A stretch of DNA of 64,000 nucleotides from Alkalicoccus luteus (GCF_012034335.1 NZ_JAATHJ010000001.1:1-64000); one strand, 5' to 3'; shown: positions 1-11,028, counted from the stretch's first letter. Notes: generated by a model not told the origin, from the letters alone. Numbers and translations: made by a program.

Positions 1-231
1 GGATGGACATACCGCTGGTGTACCAGTTGTTCCGCCAGGAGCATCGCTGGGTAGCTACGTGTGGACGGGATAAGTGCTGAAAGCATCTAAGCATGAAGCC
101 CCCCTCAAGATGAGATTTCCCATCACATTTAGTGAGTAAGATCCCTCGGAGATGACGAGGTAGATAGGTCTCGCGTGGAAGCGTGGCGACACGTGCAGCG
201 GAGAGATACTAATCGATCGAGGGCTTAACCA
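1..231 (+). rRNA. rrl: 23S ribosomal RNA, 3' end (partial)
   Basis: The window opens inside domain VI of 23S rRNA. The stretch resembles the end of Bacillus 23S, finishing in the conserved run GATCGAGGGCTTAACC near 215-230. The 5' part lies outside the window. The exact 3' end is estimated from Bacillus homologues and may be off by a few bases. Confidence 0.95.
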
Positions 232-311
232 ATGAACATCGTCGCTCGGCAGAGCGAGGAAGACACATGATTCGTTTTCGCGTTATCCGGTTTTGAGCGG
301 GTACGCTCACA

Positions 312-428
<117 letters not shown>

Positions 429-435
429 CACCTGA

Positions 436-488
436 GAGGGTGTCTCCCGGAACCAGACCCTGGTTCCCGGGCGGCACCCTCTTTTTTT
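436..488 (+). terminator. rRNA operon terminator
   Basis: Long stem-loop: GAGGGTG (436-442) pairs with CACCCTC (475-481), and an inner CCCGGAACCAG pairs with CTGGTTCCCGGG, followed by seven T residues. It lies 8 nt after 5S rRNA and ends the rrn operon. Confidence 0.92.
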
Positions 489-1020
489 GCGTTCCGGAGC
501 ACGAATCGTCTGCAAGAAGATCAGAACGGGGCACGGATATTTAATCGTTCCGGATTGTACGCAACGTTATGCCGTCAACAAGGGATCTTAACAGCGTGAA
601 GGAAAATTGTGTTCGCCGTTTTTAGCACTTCGCTCGCTTTTACTCAGGTCTGCTCCTGAATTCGTTTCAGCCTTACAAGCACGCGTGTCTATACCAGATA
701 TTTTTAAAACCTTGAACGTTCAGCTTCAAGCGTTTATTTTGGCAAAAAGGCTCTGCGAAAACTGTATCAGCCATATGCCTGATGCAAGAAAATCACTTTT
801 TAAACAGCCTGCTGAACTGTGTTTCGTCATGAAGCACGGCTCGGCTTTTTTTGATCATGAACGCTTTATAAAGATCGAAACAATGAAGCTCCGTTTCAGC
901 ATGACAGCAGAGCAGGAATCAGAAAAGAAGTTTTAAAACGACGATTAATAAGTGTGTGAATGTGGAATAGATAGAAACGGCTTCATCCATCTGCCGGTGT
1001 TTTTCATGATATCTGAACGT
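489..1020. other. Intergenic region after rRNA operon, no supported gene
   Basis: About 530 bases between the rrn terminator and the ctsR promoter. An open frame at 607-936 (109 codons) is not preceded by a good ribosome binding site, and its translation matches nothing I recognise. No repeat, tRNA or structured RNA stands out. Confidence 0.5.
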
Positions 1021-1025
1021 CTTAG

Positions 1026-1054
1026 TTGTGTTTTAAAGCGTTCTTTTATATAAT
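1026..1054 (+). promoter_or_regulatory. SigA promoter of ctsR operon
   Basis: TTGTGT (1026-1031), a 17-nt spacer and a perfect TATAAT (1049-1054). The expected start point near 1061 falls inside the CtsR operator, which fits steric repression by CtsR. Confidence 0.8.
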
Positions 1055-1057
1055 TAT

Positions 1058-1074
1058 AGTCAAATATAGTCAAA
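1058..1074 (+). promoter_or_regulatory. CtsR operator (heptad direct repeat)
   Basis: AGTCAAA (1058-1064), 3-nt spacer TAT, AGTCAAA (1068-1074). This matches the known CtsR box, a tandem RGTCAAA heptanucleotide. A partial third copy (GTCAGA) follows directly. It overlaps the predicted transcription start, so the operon is autorepressed by its first gene product. Confidence 0.93.
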
Positions 1075-1134
1075 GTCAGATAGTGTGCATATATCACCGG
1101 GTGTCTGCCTGGCACGAAAGAGAGGGATGATGCC

Positions 1135-1608
1135 ATGAGGAATATTTCGGATGTCATTGAAAAGTATTTAAAACAGATTATAGAAGGAAATGAACAGGCA
1201 TTAATTGAAGTTAAACGTAGTGAACTGGCCGACCAGTTTGACTGTGTCCCTTCTCAGATTAATTATGTTATCCGCACGCGTTTCACGGAGGAAAAAGGCT
1301 ACGTTGTGGAGAGCAAGCGTGGAGGCGGCGGCTACATCCGTATCATTAAGGTGGAACTGACCGATCACGTCGACTTATATGACAGACTCATTGAACTGAT
1401 TGGCACTCAGCTCAGCCAGCAGGCCGCTGAGGGAATCATCAGCCGGCTTGAAGAAGAGGAAGCAGTAACAGCCCGGGAAGCAAAGCTGATGAAAGCAGTG
1501 ATGGACCGGGAAGTACTGACGGTTCCGCTTCCTGCACGTGATCAGCTTCGAGCTAAACTGATGGTCGCGCTGATCCGGACATTGAAATACAAATTATCGA
1601 ACCAGTGA
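1135..1608 (+). CDS. ctsR: Transcriptional repressor CtsR
   Basis: 157 residues, the usual CtsR length. CtsR is a dimeric winged-helix repressor of class III heat-shock genes. The N-terminal half is the DNA-binding part, and the glycine-rich wing RGGGGYIRI (about residues 62-70) is the known heat-sensing tip. The C-terminal half is helical, for dimerisation and contact with McsB/ClpC. ATG is preceded by AGAGGGAT at 1121-1128. It is first in the operon with mcsA, mcsB and clpC and sits directly behind its own operator, so it represses itself until heat or McsB activity releases it. Confidence 0.97.
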   Translation: MRNISDVIEKYLKQIIEGNEQALIEVKRSELADQFDCVPSQINYVIRTRFTEEKGYVVESKRGGGGYIRIIKVELTDHVDLYDRLIELIGTQLSQQAAEGIISRLEEEEAVTAREAKLMKAVMDREVLTVPLPARDQLRAKLMVALIRTLKYKLSNQ

Positions 1609-1621
1609 AGGAGGGATCTGC

Positions 1622-2170
1622 ATGCTTTGTCAGGAGTGCGGGGAACGCGAAGCATCCCTTCATTTTACGAAAATTATAAACGGTGAGAAAACCGAGTTTC
1701 ATATTTGCGACGTATGTGCGAAGGACAAAGGCGAATATTTACCGGGCGGAAAAAGCTTTTCGATTCATCAACTGCTGTCGGGTTTGCTTGATGCGAACCA
1801 GCCTTTTTCCCAGACAGCAAAGCAGCGCTCTTCGCAAAAGCCGCGGCCTCAGCTCCGCTGTGAATCATGCGGCATGACGTATAAGCAGTTTGCTGACATT
1901 GGACGCTTTGGCTGTGCAGACTGCTATCAGCACTTTGACCAGAAGCTGGATCCTGTTCTGAAGCGGATTCACGGAGGAAACTCAGTGCACGGTGGGAAAA
2001 TTCCGAAGCGCAGAGGGAAGGACATGCATGTTTACCGGGAGATTGAAACACTTAAACAGCAGATGCAGGAACAAATTGAGGCAGAGGAATTTGAGCAGGC
2101 GGCAGAGACGCGGGATAAAATCCGCAGCCTTGAGGAAACCGTTCAGAAAAAGGGAGGTGATGCATCATGA
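1622..2170 (+). CDS. mcsA: Protein-arginine kinase activator McsA
   Basis: 182 residues. McsA activates the arginine kinase McsB and takes part in CtsR control. Visible are paired cysteine motifs for metal binding: CQEC near residue 3, CDVC near 29, CESC near 81 and CADC near 98. A C-terminal UVR motif (about residues 140-175, with the typical EEFEQAAETRDKI pattern) resembles those of UvrB and ClpC. The start lies 14 nt after ctsR with GAAGGAGGGATC upstream. The stop overlaps the mcsB start by four bases, indicating translational coupling. Confidence 0.96.
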   Translation: MLCQECGEREASLHFTKIINGEKTEFHICDVCAKDKGEYLPGGKSFSIHQLLSGLLDANQPFSQTAKQRSSQKPRPQLRCESCGMTYKQFADIGRFGCADCYQHFDQKLDPVLKRIHGGNSVHGGKIPKRRGKDMHVYREIETLKQQMQEQIEAEEFEQAAETRDKIRSLEETVQKKGGDAS

Positions 2171-3264
2171 CCCTTCAGTCTTTTATGAATGATGCGATCA
2201 GTCCCTGGATGAAAAACGAGGGACCGGAGGCGGACATTGCGATCAGCAGCAGGGTTCGTCTCGCGCGCAACCTCTCAGACGTCCCGTTCCCGATTGTGGC
2301 AAAGGAAGATCAGCTTCGAAACATTCTGGAGCAGACGAATACTGTCTGCCACGAAAAGAGCCGTGAGCCGTTTGGCCAGTTTTCGCTGCTGCGGATGGAA
2401 GAGCTTAGCGATAATCAGAAGCGGGTCCTCGTGGAAAAGCATTTGATGAGTCCGAACCTGACCGGGGATGCCGCCGGACGAGGTCTGTTGTTAAGTGAAG
2501 ATGAGTCGATCAGCGTTATGGTCAATGAAGAAGATCATTTCCGGATTCAGTGTCTCTTGTCCGGTTTTCAGCTGGAAGAAGGGCTGAAGCATGCAGAGCT
2601 TATGGATGACTGGCTGGAAGAAGAGCTTGATTTTGCGTTTGATGAACGAAGAGGCTATTTAACGTCTTGTCCGACCAATGTCGGCACCGGCCTCCGCTCT
2701 TCTGTCATGATGCATCTTCCGGCGCTCGTGCTGACGAATCAGCTGAACCGGATTCTCCCGGCGATCAACCAGCTGGGGCTTGTTGTACGAGGAATTTACG
2801 GAGAAGGCAGTGAAGCACTCGGCAATCTTTATCAGATTTCCAATCAGACGACGCTCGGTCAGGATGAAAGAGAAATTATTAAAGACCTCAGCAGTGTCGT
2901 TTCGCAGATGATTCAGCACGAACGGGCAGCTCGTGAACAACTTATGCAGAACTCCCCGCTGAAGCTGGAGGACCGGATTTACCGTTCCTACGGAGCACTG
3001 CTTTACAGCCGGACGATAGAAACGAAAGAAGCGATGGAGCGATTGTCGGACGTTCGGCTCGGCATCGACATGGGAATTATTCAACAGGTAAAGGGGAGTA
3101 TCTTAAACGAGCTGATGGTGATGACGCAGCCCGGCTTTCTGCAGCAATATGCAGGAGCAGCTCTCTCCGCTTCCGAGCGCGATCAGCGCCGCGCCTCCCT
3201 CATCCGGGAAAGGCTGCAGCTGGAAGAAGACTCAGATAATAATGATGGAGGTGCAAGTAGATGA
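2167..3264 (+). CDS. mcsB: Protein arginine kinase McsB
   Basis: 365 residues with a phosphagen-kinase fold. McsB phosphorylates arginines on CtsR and misfolded proteins, marking them for ClpCP degradation. Seen: the nucleotide-binding segment SSRVRLARN (near residue 27), the active-site [12 protein letters not shown] (near 166), and near residue 338 the sequence RDQRRA, which fits the RDxxRA phosphoarginine-binding motif of McsB. ATG overlaps mcsA by 4 nt, and the stop overlaps the clpC start. All key motifs are intact, so the kinase should be active. Confidence 0.97.
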   Translation: MTLQSFMNDAISPWMKNEGPEADIAISSRVRLARNLSDVPFPIVAKEDQLRNILEQTNTVCHEKSREPFGQFSLLRMEELSDNQKRVLVEKHLMSPNLTGDAAGRGLLLSEDESISVMVNEEDHFRIQCLLSGFQLEEGLKHAELMDDWLEEELDFAFDERRGYLTSCPTNVGTGLRSSVMMHLPALVLTNQLNRILPAINQLGLVVRGIYGEGSEALGNLYQISNQTTLGQDEREIIKDLSSVVSQMIQHERAAREQLMQNSPLKLEDRIYRSYGALLYSRTIETKEAMERLSDVRLGIDMGIIQQVKGSILNELMVMTQPGFLQQYAGAALSASERDQRRASLIRERLQLEEDSDNNDGGASR

Positions 3265-5708
3265 TGTTTGGACGATTTACTGAAAGAGCCCAGAAGGTAT
3301 TGGCTTTAGCGCAGGAAGAAGCAGCGCGACTCGGCCACAGCAATATAGGTACGGAGCATATTTTACTCGGACTGGTGCGTGAAGGCGAAGGGATCGCAGC
3401 AAAAGCGCTGACTGGCCTCGGACTCGGTGCTGAAAAAATTCAAACCGAAGTTGAAAACTTAATCGGCCGCGGAGAAGAAGTGACGAAGCAGATCCATTAC
3501 ACGCCTAGAGCGAAAAAGGTTATCGAGCTGTCGATGGATGAAGCACGAAAGCTTGGTCACTCCTACGTTGGTACAGAACATATTCTGCTCGGTCTTATCC
3601 GCGAAGGAGAGGGCGTCGCTGCAAGAGTGCTTAATAACCTCGGCGTCAGCCTGAATAAAGCGCGCCAGCAGGTGCTTCAGCTGCTTGGCAGCAGCGAAGC
3701 CAGCAATCAGCAGCAGCAGGCAAGCTCTGGTGCGGCCAATGCCAGCACACCGACGCTTGACGGGCTTGCCCGTGATTTAACGGCGATTGCAAAAGAAGAA
3801 CAGATCGATCCGGTCATCGGGCGCGCGAAAGAAATCGAGCGTGTTATTCAGATTTTGAGCCGCCGTACGAAAAACAACCCTGTCCTTATCGGGGAACCGG
3901 GTGTTGGTAAAACGGCGATCGCAGAAGGACTGGCGCAGCAGATCGTGAATAACGAAGTGCCGGAGATTCTTCGCAACAAGCGTGTGATGACACTCGATAT
4001 GGGAACTGTTGTAGCCGGAACGAAATACCGTGGTGAGTTTGAGGACCGTCTGAAAAAGGTGATGGAGGAGATCCGTCAGGCCGGCAACGTAATCCTGTTT
4101 ATCGATGAGCTTCATACCCTGATTGGCGCAGGTGGAGCGGAAGGTGCAATCGACGCATCCAACATCCTTAAGCCGTCACTGGCGCGTGGAGAGCTGCAGT
4201 GTATCGGTGCGACGACACTGGATGAGTACCGTAAATATATCGAAAAAGACTCTGCACTTGAGCGCCGTTTCCAGCCGATTCAGGTGAATGAGCCGACGGT
4301 GGAAGAGTCCAAGCAGATTCTTTCCGGGCTGCGCGACCGCTACGAAGCCCATCACCGCGTTAAAATTACCGATGAGGCGATTGATTCCGCAGTAACGCTG
4401 TCGGACCGCTATATTTCCGACCGCTTCCTTCCGGACAAAGCGATCGATCTGATCGATGAAGCCGGATCGAAAGTACGTCTGCGTTCGTACACTGCTCCGC
4501 CGAATCTGAAGGAAAAAGAGCAGGAGATGGAAGAGCTTCGTAAGGAAAAGGATGCAGCGGTGCAAAGTCAGGAGTTTGAAAAAGCTGCTTCCCTCCGTGA
4601 CAATGAGCAGAAGCTTCGTGAAGAGCTCGAGTCGCTCAAAGATAAATGGAAAGAAAAGCAGGGCCAGGAAAACTCGGAAGTAACGACTGAAGATATTGCG
4701 TCTGTCGTTGCTACCTGGACGGGAATTCCGGTAAGCAAGCTCGCTGAAGAAGAGACAGAGCGTCTTCTGCGCATGGAGGAAATTCTTCACGGCCGCGTGA
4801 TAGGCCAGGATGAAGCTGTTACCGCGGTATCCAAAGCGGTGCGTCGTGCCCGAGCCGGCCTGAAAGATCCGAAACGTCCAATTGGCTCCTTTATTTTCCT
4901 TGGACCGACCGGTGTCGGTAAAACAGAGCTTGCTCGCGCTGTCGCGGAATCCCTCTTCGGTGATGAGGATGCGATTGTAAGAATTGACATGTCCGAATAC
5001 ATGGAAAAGCATACGACAAGCCGTCTTGTTGGTTCGCCTCCAGGGTATGTCGGCCACGAAGAAGGCGGTCAGCTGACCGAAAAAATCCGTCGAAAGCCAT
5101 ACTCTGTCATCCTGCTTGATGAGATCGAGAAAGCGCACCCGGAAGTCTTTAACATTCTGCTTCAGGTGCTCGAAGACGGTTTCCTGACAGATTCCAAGGG
5201 CCGCCGCGTCGACTTCCGTAATACGGCGATCATCATGACGTCCAACGTCGGAGCAAGCGTGCTGCGCCAGGAAAAGAGCCTCGGCTTTACTGCCCAGCGA
5301 GAAGATGAAAAGTATCAGGATATGAAGGGGAAAGTGATGGGCGAGCTGAAAAAGTCGTTCCGTCCCGAGTTCCTGAACCGGATCGACGAAATCATCGTCT
5401 TCCATTCGCTGGAGAGGCAGCACATTAAGCAGATCGTCACGCTTATGGCGGATGCACTGAAGAAACGGCTTAAAGAGCAAGGCATTGAGTTTGAGCTGAC
5501 GGATGCCGCAAAGGCGAAAATCGCCGATGAAGGCTTCGATCCGGAGTACGGAGCAAGACCGCTCCGCCGGGCCCTTCAAAAAGAAGTGGAAGACCGTCTT
5601 TCTGAGGAGCTGCTGAAAGGCAACATCGCGAAAGGAAAGAAAGTTAAGCTCGGGATCCGCGACGGTGACTTTTACGTCACCACTGCTGAAGCAGAGGAAA
5701 CCGTGTAA
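3261..5708 (+). CDS. clpC: ATP-dependent Clp protease ATPase subunit ClpC
   Basis: 815 residues, close to B. subtilis ClpC (810). A hexameric AAA+ unfoldase that feeds substrates to ClpP. Two N-terminal Clp repeats (GTEHILLGL near residues 30 and 105) form the adaptor/pArg-binding domain. D1 has Walker A GEPGVGKT near residue 211, a UVR/coiled-coil middle domain spans about 415-480, and D2 has Walker A GPTGVGKT near 548. ATG at 3261 and 3264 are both usable; GGAGGTG lies just upstream. Last gene of the CtsR operon, followed by a strong terminator. Confidence 0.98.
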   Translation: MMFGRFTERAQKVLALAQEEAARLGHSNIGTEHILLGLVREGEGIAAKALTGLGLGAEKIQTEVENLIGRGEEVTKQIHYTPRAKKVIELSMDEARKLGHSYVGTEHILLGLIREGEGVAARVLNNLGVSLNKARQQVLQLLGSSEASNQQQQASSGAANASTPTLDGLARDLTAIAKEEQIDPVIGRAKEIERVIQILSRRTKNNPVLIGEPGVGKTAIAEGLAQQIVNNEVPEILRNKRVMTLDMGTVVAGTKYRGEFEDRLKKVMEEIRQAGNVILFIDELHTLIGAGGAEGAIDASNILKPSLARGELQCIGATTLDEYRKYIEKDSALERRFQPIQVNEPTVEESKQILSGLRDRYEAHHRVKITDEAIDSAVTLSDRYISDRFLPDKAIDLIDEAGSKVRLRSYTAPPNLKEKEQEMEELRKEKDAAVQSQEFEKAASLRDNEQKLREELESLKDKWKEKQGQENSEVTTEDIASVVATWTGIPVSKLAEEETERLLRMEEILHGRVIGQDEAVTAVSKAVRRARAGLKDPKRPIGSFIFLGPTGVGKTELARAVAESLFGDEDAIVRIDMSEYMEKHTTSRLVGSPPGYVGHEEGGQLTEKIRRKPYSVILLDEIEKAHPEVFNILLQVLEDGFLTDSKGRRVDFRNTAIIMTSNVGASVLRQEKSLGFTAQREDEKYQDMKGKVMGELKKSFRPEFLNRIDEIIVFHSLERQHIKQIVTLMADALKKRLKEQGIEFELTDAAKAKIADEGFDPEYGARPLRRALQKEVEDRLSEELLKGNIAKGKKVKLGIRDGDFYVTTAEAEETV

Positions 5709-5729
5709 GACCGCTATATGTACGAATTT

Positions 5730-5759
5730 CGCCCCAGGCCTGGTCTGGGGCGTTTTTTT
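5730..5759 (+). terminator. Terminator of ctsR-clpC operon
   Basis: CGCCCCAG (5730-5737) and CTGGGGCG (5745-5752) with a 7-nt loop and a run of seven T. It ends the stress operon 22 nt after the clpC stop. Confidence 0.93.
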
Positions 5760-5827
5760 GAAAAGGAATTATCCGGCACTCCGTCGAAGCAGAAGGGAGA
5801 CGCCAAATCCAATGAAAGGGGATTTTC

Positions 5828-6034
5828 GTGATTCAGCGACTGCAGCTTTCGCTTTTAGCCCTGGCCGCAGCCTTCATCGCCGGGCTTTTCATTTACCGGC
5901 TTTTCGTTTCCGCAGCCGGATTCGGCATTAATTTCTTCATTATTGTACTCGTTCTGTACGTATTGATTGAGACGACGGCTTTTCCCCGGAAAAAACGCCC
6001 GCAGTCTAAGCAGAAAAAAACCTATAACCCGTAG
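5828..6034 (+). CDS. Small membrane protein, unknown function
   Basis: 68 residues from a GTG start with AAAGGGG 6 nt upstream. Two hydrophobic stretches (about residues 6-27 and 31-50) predict a two-helix hairpin in the membrane, followed by a basic lysine-rich tail (about residues 53-65). I do not recognise a family. It lies between the clpC terminator and radA, where B. subtilis has no gene. No promoter of its own is obvious. It could be a real accessory gene or a chance frame; the hydrophobic pattern and the ribosome site favour a gene. Confidence 0.5.
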   Translation: MIQRLQLSLLALAAAFIAGLFIYRLFVSAAGFGINFFIIVLVLYVLIETTAFPRKKRPQSKQKKTYNP

Positions 6035-6155
6035 CAGCTCTGCTCCAGGTTCATCAACAGCGGTGAGCGGGCTTTTTTAGGCACGAGAGGCGCGCTCACG
6101 CCTGTTTTCATGCTAAAATAAAGGGCAGGAGACTTAAAAAGAAAGGAGGAGACGT

Positions 6156-7562
6156 ATGGCCAAGCAAAAGACAAAATTTGTATGCCAGGAATGTGGATAC
6201 GAATCGACGAAATGGATGGGGAAATGCCCGGGCTGCCAGCAGTGGAATACGCTCGTTGAAGAGATGGAAGCAGCGCCGAAAGCAAAGCGGCGAGGATTTG
6301 TCACGTCAGATGGGCCGAGGAAAGTGAAGCCGGAGCCGATCACGAAGATTGAACGAAGGGAAGAAGCCCGCAGCAGCACACATATTGATGAGCTGAACCG
6401 GGTGCTTGGCGGCGGTATCGTTCCGGGCTCGCTCGTGCTCGTCGGCGGAGATCCGGGAATCGGGAAATCGACGCTGCTGCTGCAGGTATCAGCGATGCTT
6501 GCCTCTCATAAAAAGCGCGTCCTTTACATATCCGGAGAAGAATCTGTCAGACAGACGAAGCTGCGTGCGGATCGCCTCGGCATCGAAGAGGATGAGCTTC
6601 TCGTTCTCGCTGAGACAGACGTGCAGATCATTGAACGGGTGATCGAAGAAATGGACCCGGCGCTCGTCATCATTGATTCGATTCAGACCGTCCACCTGGA
6701 AGATGTGACGAGTGCACCGGGAAGCGTTTCGCAGGTTCGGGAATGTACGTCGTCTTTTATGCGCATCGCTAAAACGAAGGGGATCGCGATCTTTCTCGTC
6801 GGGCACGTGACGAAGCAGGGGGCGATTGCCGGGCCGCGTATTCTCGAGCATATGGTGGATACCGTACTGTATTTTGAAGGGGAACAGCACCATACGTACC
6901 GAATCTTGCGGGCGGTCAAAAACCGGTTCGGCTCTACAAATGAAATCGGCATTTTTGAGATGAAGGAAAGCGGACTGGAAGAAGTGCTGAATCCGTCTGA
7001 AATTTTTCTGGAAGAACGCTCGGCAGGAGCAGCAGGGTCGGCCGTAGTCGCTTCCATGGAAGGGACACGTACGGTGCTTGTGGAAATTCAGTCGCTCATC
7101 TCTCCGACAAGCTTCGGCAATCCGCGCCGCATGGCGACCGGCGTGGATCACAACCGCATTTCCCTCATCATGGCTGTGCTGGAAAAGCGGGTCGGGATGA
7201 TGCTTCAAAACCAGGATGCGTATATTAAAGTAGCAGGCGGCGTCAAGCTGGACGAGCCGTCGATCGACCTCGCGATCACCGTCGCGATCGCATCGAGCTT
7301 CCGGGATGTGCCGACGGAGCCAGGGGACGTCATCATCGGGGAAGTTGGGCTTACCGGGGAAGTCCGCCGCGTTTCCAGGATTGAACAGCGGGTTCAGGAA
7401 GCGGCAAAGCTTGGATTTACGAGGGTCATCGTTCCGGCAAAGTGCCTGGAAGGATGGGAGCCTCCAAGCAGTATACAGGTGACTGGCGTCCGTACGGTGA
7501 GTGAGGCGCTGGAAGTGACGTTAGGAGGGAAGACGCGTGGAACACCATCGTTCGAATTATGA
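6156..7562 (+). CDS. radA: DNA repair protein RadA
   Basis: 468 residues. RadA (Sms) is a RecA-related, DnaB-like ATPase that promotes branch migration during recombinational repair. In order: an N-terminal zinc finger CQEC...CPGC (residues 9-28), Walker [11 protein letters not shown] near residue 95, the RadA signature KNRFGS near 250, and a C-terminal Lon-protease-like domain. AAGGAGGAG precedes the ATG. The stop lies 26 nt inside disA, so the two are co-translated, as in other bacilli. Confidence 0.97.
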   Translation: MAKQKTKFVCQECGYESTKWMGKCPGCQQWNTLVEEMEAAPKAKRRGFVTSDGPRKVKPEPITKIERREEARSSTHIDELNRVLGGGIVPGSLVLVGGDPGIGKSTLLLQVSAMLASHKKRVLYISGEESVRQTKLRADRLGIEEDELLVLAETDVQIIERVIEEMDPALVIIDSIQTVHLEDVTSAPGSVSQVRECTSSFMRIAKTKGIAIFLVGHVTKQGAIAGPRILEHMVDTVLYFEGEQHHTYRILRAVKNRFGSTNEIGIFEMKESGLEEVLNPSEIFLEERSAGAAGSAVVASMEGTRTVLVEIQSLISPTSFGNPRRMATGVDHNRISLIMAVLEKRVGMMLQNQDAYIKVAGGVKLDEPSIDLAITVAIASSFRDVPTEPGDVIIGEVGLTGEVRRVSRIEQRVQEAAKLGFTRVIVPAKCLEGWEPPSSIQVTGVRTVSEALEVTLGGKTRGTPSFEL

Positions 7563-8619
7563 TGAGAACTTTATAAACGATGTACTCAGGCTCGTCGCGC
7601 CGGGTACGAAGCTCCGTGAAGGAATCGATAACGTACTGCGGGCGGGCACCGGGGGGCTGATCGTTCTCGGCTACAACAATGAAATGATGAACATCGTCGA
7701 CGGCGGCTTTTTTATCAACACCGACTTTTCCCCGGCTTATTTGTATGAGCTGGCGAAAATGGACGGCGCGATTATTTTAAGCGAGGACGGGAGCCGCATT
7801 CTGTATGCGAACACCCAGCTCGTTCCGGATAACACGATCGATTCAACGGAGACGGGTATTCGGCACCGGACGGCGCAGCGGGTGGCCAGGCAGACAGGCA
7901 ACCTCGTTATCTCCATCTCGCAGCGCCGAAACGTCATCACGCTGTATCAGGGAGCCTACCGCTATGCGTTAAAGGATATCGGCGTCATTTTGACGAAAGC
8001 GAATCAGGCGATCCAGACGCTGGAAAAGTATCAGTCTGTGCTGGACCAGAGCATCACGAACCTGGGGGCGCTGGAATTTGAGGAGCTCGTGACGTTTTCG
8101 GAAGTGTCGCAGGTGATGCACCGGATCGAAATGGTGCTTCGTATCAAAGGTGAGATTTTAAACTACGTAAATGAGCTTGGCGATGAAGGAAGGCTTATCT
8201 CCATGCAGCTGGAGGAGCTCGTCATGAACACGGAGCAGGAAGCGCTGCTCTTAATCAAGGATTATATGAAAGAAGCCGACTACAGCCCGAAGGAAACGCT
8301 GCGAAAGCTGAAGCGGCTGAGCAACGAGGAGCTGCTCGATGATAACGTCATCGTCAAGCTGCTTGGCTACAGTAAAATTGTCAACCTGTCTGAGTATCCG
8401 ATCGCCCCGAGAGGCTACCGGGTTTTAAGTAAAATTCCGCGCCTGCCGGTGATGGTCATTGAAAACCTGATCAGCCGCTTTGAGCAGCTCCCGCATATTA
8501 CACGTGCTTCTCAGGAGGAGCTCGACGAGGTGGACGGGATCGGTGAAGCACGGGCGAAGAAAATTAAGGACGGACTGACCAGGCTGCAGGAACAGCTGTT
8601 CATCGACAGACACATTTAA
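7537..8619 (+). CDS. disA: DNA integrity scanning diadenylate cyclase DisA
   Basis: 360 residues, GTG start with AGGAGGGA at 7523-7530. DisA condenses two ATP into cyclic di-AMP and scans DNA for branched lesions. The DAC domain (about residues 10-145) carries the catalytic DGA (KMDGAII, near 71) and RHR (GIRHRTA, near 109) motifs. A helical spine follows, and the C-terminal helix-hairpin-helix domain ([14 protein letters not shown], near 330) binds DNA. It overlaps radA, whose product is known to inhibit DisA in B. subtilis. Confidence 0.97.
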   Translation: MEHHRSNYDENFINDVLRLVAPGTKLREGIDNVLRAGTGGLIVLGYNNEMMNIVDGGFFINTDFSPAYLYELAKMDGAIILSEDGSRILYANTQLVPDNTIDSTETGIRHRTAQRVARQTGNLVISISQRRNVITLYQGAYRYALKDIGVILTKANQAIQTLEKYQSVLDQSITNLGALEFEELVTFSEVSQVMHRIEMVLRIKGEILNYVNELGDEGRLISMQLEELVMNTEQEALLLIKDYMKEADYSPKETLRKLKRLSNEELLDDNVIVKLLGYSKIVNLSEYPIAPRGYRVLSKIPRLPVMVIENLISRFEQLPHITRASQEELDEVDGIGEARAKKIKDGLTRLQEQLFIDRHI

Positions 8620-8708
8620 CGGGTAAAATATGTAAATAGTTGTGAAACGGCCCGCTTTTGGTTCAGCGGAGGTGTTTTTGTCTATATTGATGATAAGGAG
8701 GTGAAACA

Positions 8709-9812
8709 ATGCTGCATAAAATCGTACAGTTGGTAATTGTGTTTATCGGCGGGGTGCTCGGCTATTTATTCATGCCGGATTTAATCGCAAGCCTGCCGTT
8801 TGAACCGCTGCCGGAATGGTCGACAGGCGCGTTATTCGGAACTCTGCTAGGTGCAATTATCCTTTTTTCCTCTCTTTATTGGTTCACCGATAACATCGTC
8901 CACTCCATCCGGTACGTCGAAGAATCTTTAATGAAATACCCGGTGACCGATCTCTTGTTCGGATCGATGGGTCTGTTTGTCGGACTGGGGCTCGCCTATT
9001 TGATCACCGTGGCGCTGATCAGCCTGGAAATTCCGATTGTAAGCTCCGTCGTGCCGATCCTGCTCACTCTCTTTATGGGATATTTAGGTGCGCGGATCGG
9101 GTTCCAGAAGCGTGAGGAGCTGATGGGTCTGTTTACTCTCGGACGCACGGCGCAGAATAAGAATGAGAAAAAGCAAGATGAAGCAGAGAAAGAAGCAAAC
9201 CGCTACCGGTTGAAAATTCTGGATACGAGCGTCATCATTGATGGAAGAATTGCAGATATTTGCAGCACCGGCTTTTTGGAAGGAACGCTGCTTGTGCCTG
9301 AGTTTGTACTGGAAGAGCTGCAGCACATTGCCGACTCTTCGGACGTGCTGAAGCGGAACCGCGGCCGGCGCGGGCTCGACATTTTAAATAAGATGCAAAA
9401 AGAGCTCGATGTCGAAGTGGAGATTTACGAAGGCGACTTTGATGATATCCAGGAAGTGGACAGCAAGCTTGTCAAACTGGCGAAGCTGCTGGATGGCTTT
9501 GTCGTTACCAACGACTTCAATCTGAATAAAGTATGCGACCTCCAGGGCGTCGCCGTGCTGAACATCAACGATCTGGCCAACGCCGTTAAGCCGGTCGTCC
9601 TGCCGGGAGAAGAAATGCCGGTGCAGGTGATCAAAGACGGCAAGGAGCAGAACCAGGGTATTGCTTATCTCGATGACGGCACGATGATCGTCGTCGAAGG
9701 CGGCCGAAATCACATTGGTGAAACGATTGAAGTCATCGTCACAAGCGTGCTGCAGACATCAGCCGGGCGCATGATCTTTGCCAAGCCGAAGCCGGTTGAA
9801 AAAGCACTCTGA
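8709..9812 (+). CDS. yacL: PIN/TRAM domain membrane protein YacL
   Basis: 367 residues, ATG behind AAGGAGGTG. Four hydrophobic segments in the first 130 residues anchor it in the membrane. A PIN-like nuclease fold follows (from LDTSVIIDGRIADI near residue 175, with acidic residues conserved through about 290). A TRAM-type RNA-binding segment is at the C-terminus. The family is conserved next to disA in bacilli. It may be a membrane-bound RNase, but the cellular target is not known to me. Confidence 0.93.
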   Translation: MLHKIVQLVIVFIGGVLGYLFMPDLIASLPFEPLPEWSTGALFGTLLGAIILFSSLYWFTDNIVHSIRYVEESLMKYPVTDLLFGSMGLFVGLGLAYLITVALISLEIPIVSSVVPILLTLFMGYLGARIGFQKREELMGLFTLGRTAQNKNEKKQDEAEKEANRYRLKILDTSVIIDGRIADICSTGFLEGTLLVPEFVLEELQHIADSSDVLKRNRGRRGLDILNKMQKELDVEVEIYEGDFDDIQEVDSKLVKLAKLLDGFVVTNDFNLNKVCDLQGVAVLNINDLANAVKPVVLPGEEMPVQVIKDGKEQNQGIAYLDDGTMIVVEGGRNHIGETIEVIVTSVLQTSAGRMIFAKPKPVEKAL

Positions 9813-9844
9813 ACATAGACTGAGTTTGAAGAAGGAAGATGCAG

Positions 9845-10552
9845 ATGCAAACGTATCAGACCGTACTGCTTGCTGCCGGCCAGGGCCGGCGCATGCAGGC
9901 AGGGAAGAACAAGCAGTTTCTGAGTATAGCCGGGGACCCCCTTCTCCTGCACACGCTTCGTGTGTTTGAGGAGGATTCGCTGTGCACTGAAATCCTGCTC
10001 GTCATCAACAAGCAGGAAGAGGCGGACATCCGCATTCTCCTGAATGAGTGGAGCGGCTCGACGCCGATCCGCTTCGTGGAAGGCGGCAGGGAGCGGCAGG
10101 ACAGCGTTAGGGCCGGCATCCGCGCAGGAGCAGCGTCCGCTGACAGATCCGGGCTCGTATTTATTCACGACGCAGCCCGTCCGTTCGTGCGGCAGGAGCA
10201 GCTGCACCGGCTTGCTGTCCGGACGGCTGAGCATGGCGCCGCGATCCTTGCCGTTAAAGTGAAAGACACGGTCAAGGAAGTGCGCGACGGCATCATTCAG
10301 AAAACGACCGACCGTTCCCTGCTCTGGGGGGCTCAGACGCCGCAGGCATTCCGCTATGAGGTGATCCTGGATGCTCATCAGGCAGCGGAAGACGGGGAGT
10401 GGATCGGCACCGATGATGCGAGCCTCGTCGAACGAAACGGCGGCAGCGTAGCGATTGTGGAAGGCGATTACGAAAATTTTAAAGTAACGACTCCGGAGGA
10501 CCTTGTCTTTGCTGAGGCGGTCATCCGTTACCGAAAGGACGCGTTGGAATGA
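9845..10552 (+). CDS. ispD: 2-C-methyl-D-erythritol 4-phosphate cytidylyltransferase IspD
   Basis: 235 residues from ATG 9845. Step of the MEP isoprenoid pathway: CTP plus MEP gives CDP-methylerythritol. The N-terminal nucleotide-binding [10 protein letters not shown], the HDAARPFV segment (near residue 105) and TDDASLVE near the C-terminal third are typical. The start at 9845 is preferred over ATG 9839 because AAGGAAG (9832-9838) is then 6 nt away instead of abutting the codon. The stop overlaps ispF by four bases. Confidence 0.96.
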   Translation: MQTYQTVLLAAGQGRRMQAGKNKQFLSIAGDPLLLHTLRVFEEDSLCTEILLVINKQEEADIRILLNEWSGSTPIRFVEGGRERQDSVRAGIRAGAASADRSGLVFIHDAARPFVRQEQLHRLAVRTAEHGAAILAVKVKDTVKEVRDGIIQKTTDRSLLWGAQTPQAFRYEVILDAHQAAEDGEWIGTDDASLVERNGGSVAIVEGDYENFKVTTPEDLVFAEAVIRYRKDALE

Positions 10553-11028
10553 GGATTGGACAAGGATTTGACGTACACCAGCTGGCAGAAGGACGTCCGC
10601 TTATCTTAGGCGGCATTGACATCCCCTATGAAAAAGGACTGGCCGGACACTCGGACGCCGATGTTCTGCTGCATACGATAGCAGATGCGGCTCTCGGAGC
10701 AGTTGCTGAAGGCGATATCGGCCGCCATTTCCCGGATACGGACCCGGCCTTTGAAGGAGCGGACTCAGCGGAGCTGCTCCAACACGTTTGGAATATTATT
10801 AAGGGGCACGGCTACCGGCTTGGGAACGTCGACTGCACGATCATGGCAGAGAAGCCGAAAATGGCTCCGTATGTGCCACAGATGCAGGCGCGAATTGCCG
10901 AACTGCTGGAAGCAGAACCGGGGCAGGTGAACGTGAAGGCGACGACGACAGAAAAGCTCGGCTTCACCGGCCGCGGCGAAGGCATTGCTTCCCAGGCGGT
11001 GATCCTCCTTGTACCTGAAAAGGGTTAA
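10549..11028 (+). CDS. ispF: 2-C-methyl-D-erythritol 2,4-cyclodiphosphate synthase IspF
   Basis: 159 residues, full family length. Trimeric zinc enzyme that cyclises CDP-methylerythritol 2-phosphate, two steps after IspD. The metal-binding GQGFDVHQ at the N-terminus and HSDADVLLH (near residue 34) are intact, as is the C-terminal [15 protein letters not shown]. The ATG overlaps the ispD stop (ATGA), so both enzymes are made together. Confidence 0.97.
   Translation: MRIGQGFDVHQLAEGRPLILGGIDIPYEKGLAGHSDADVLLHTIADAALGAVAEGDIGRHFPDTDPAFEGADSAELLQHVWNIIKGHGYRLGNVDCTIMAEKPKMAPYVPQMQARIAELLEAEPGQVNVKATTTEKLGFTGRGEGIASQAVILLVPEKG

Noticed and set aside
607-936. 109-codon frame after the rRNA operon
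   Set aside because: No convincing ribosome site, no recognisable domain and no conserved neighbour role; kept only as a note in the intergenic entry.
4176-5579. Very long open frame antisense to clpC (467 codons)
   Set aside because: It mirrors the codon structure of a strongly conserved gene, has no ribosome site and its product resembles nothing; a shadow frame. Similar long antisense frames over gltX, rpoB, rpoC and fusA were dropped for the same reason.
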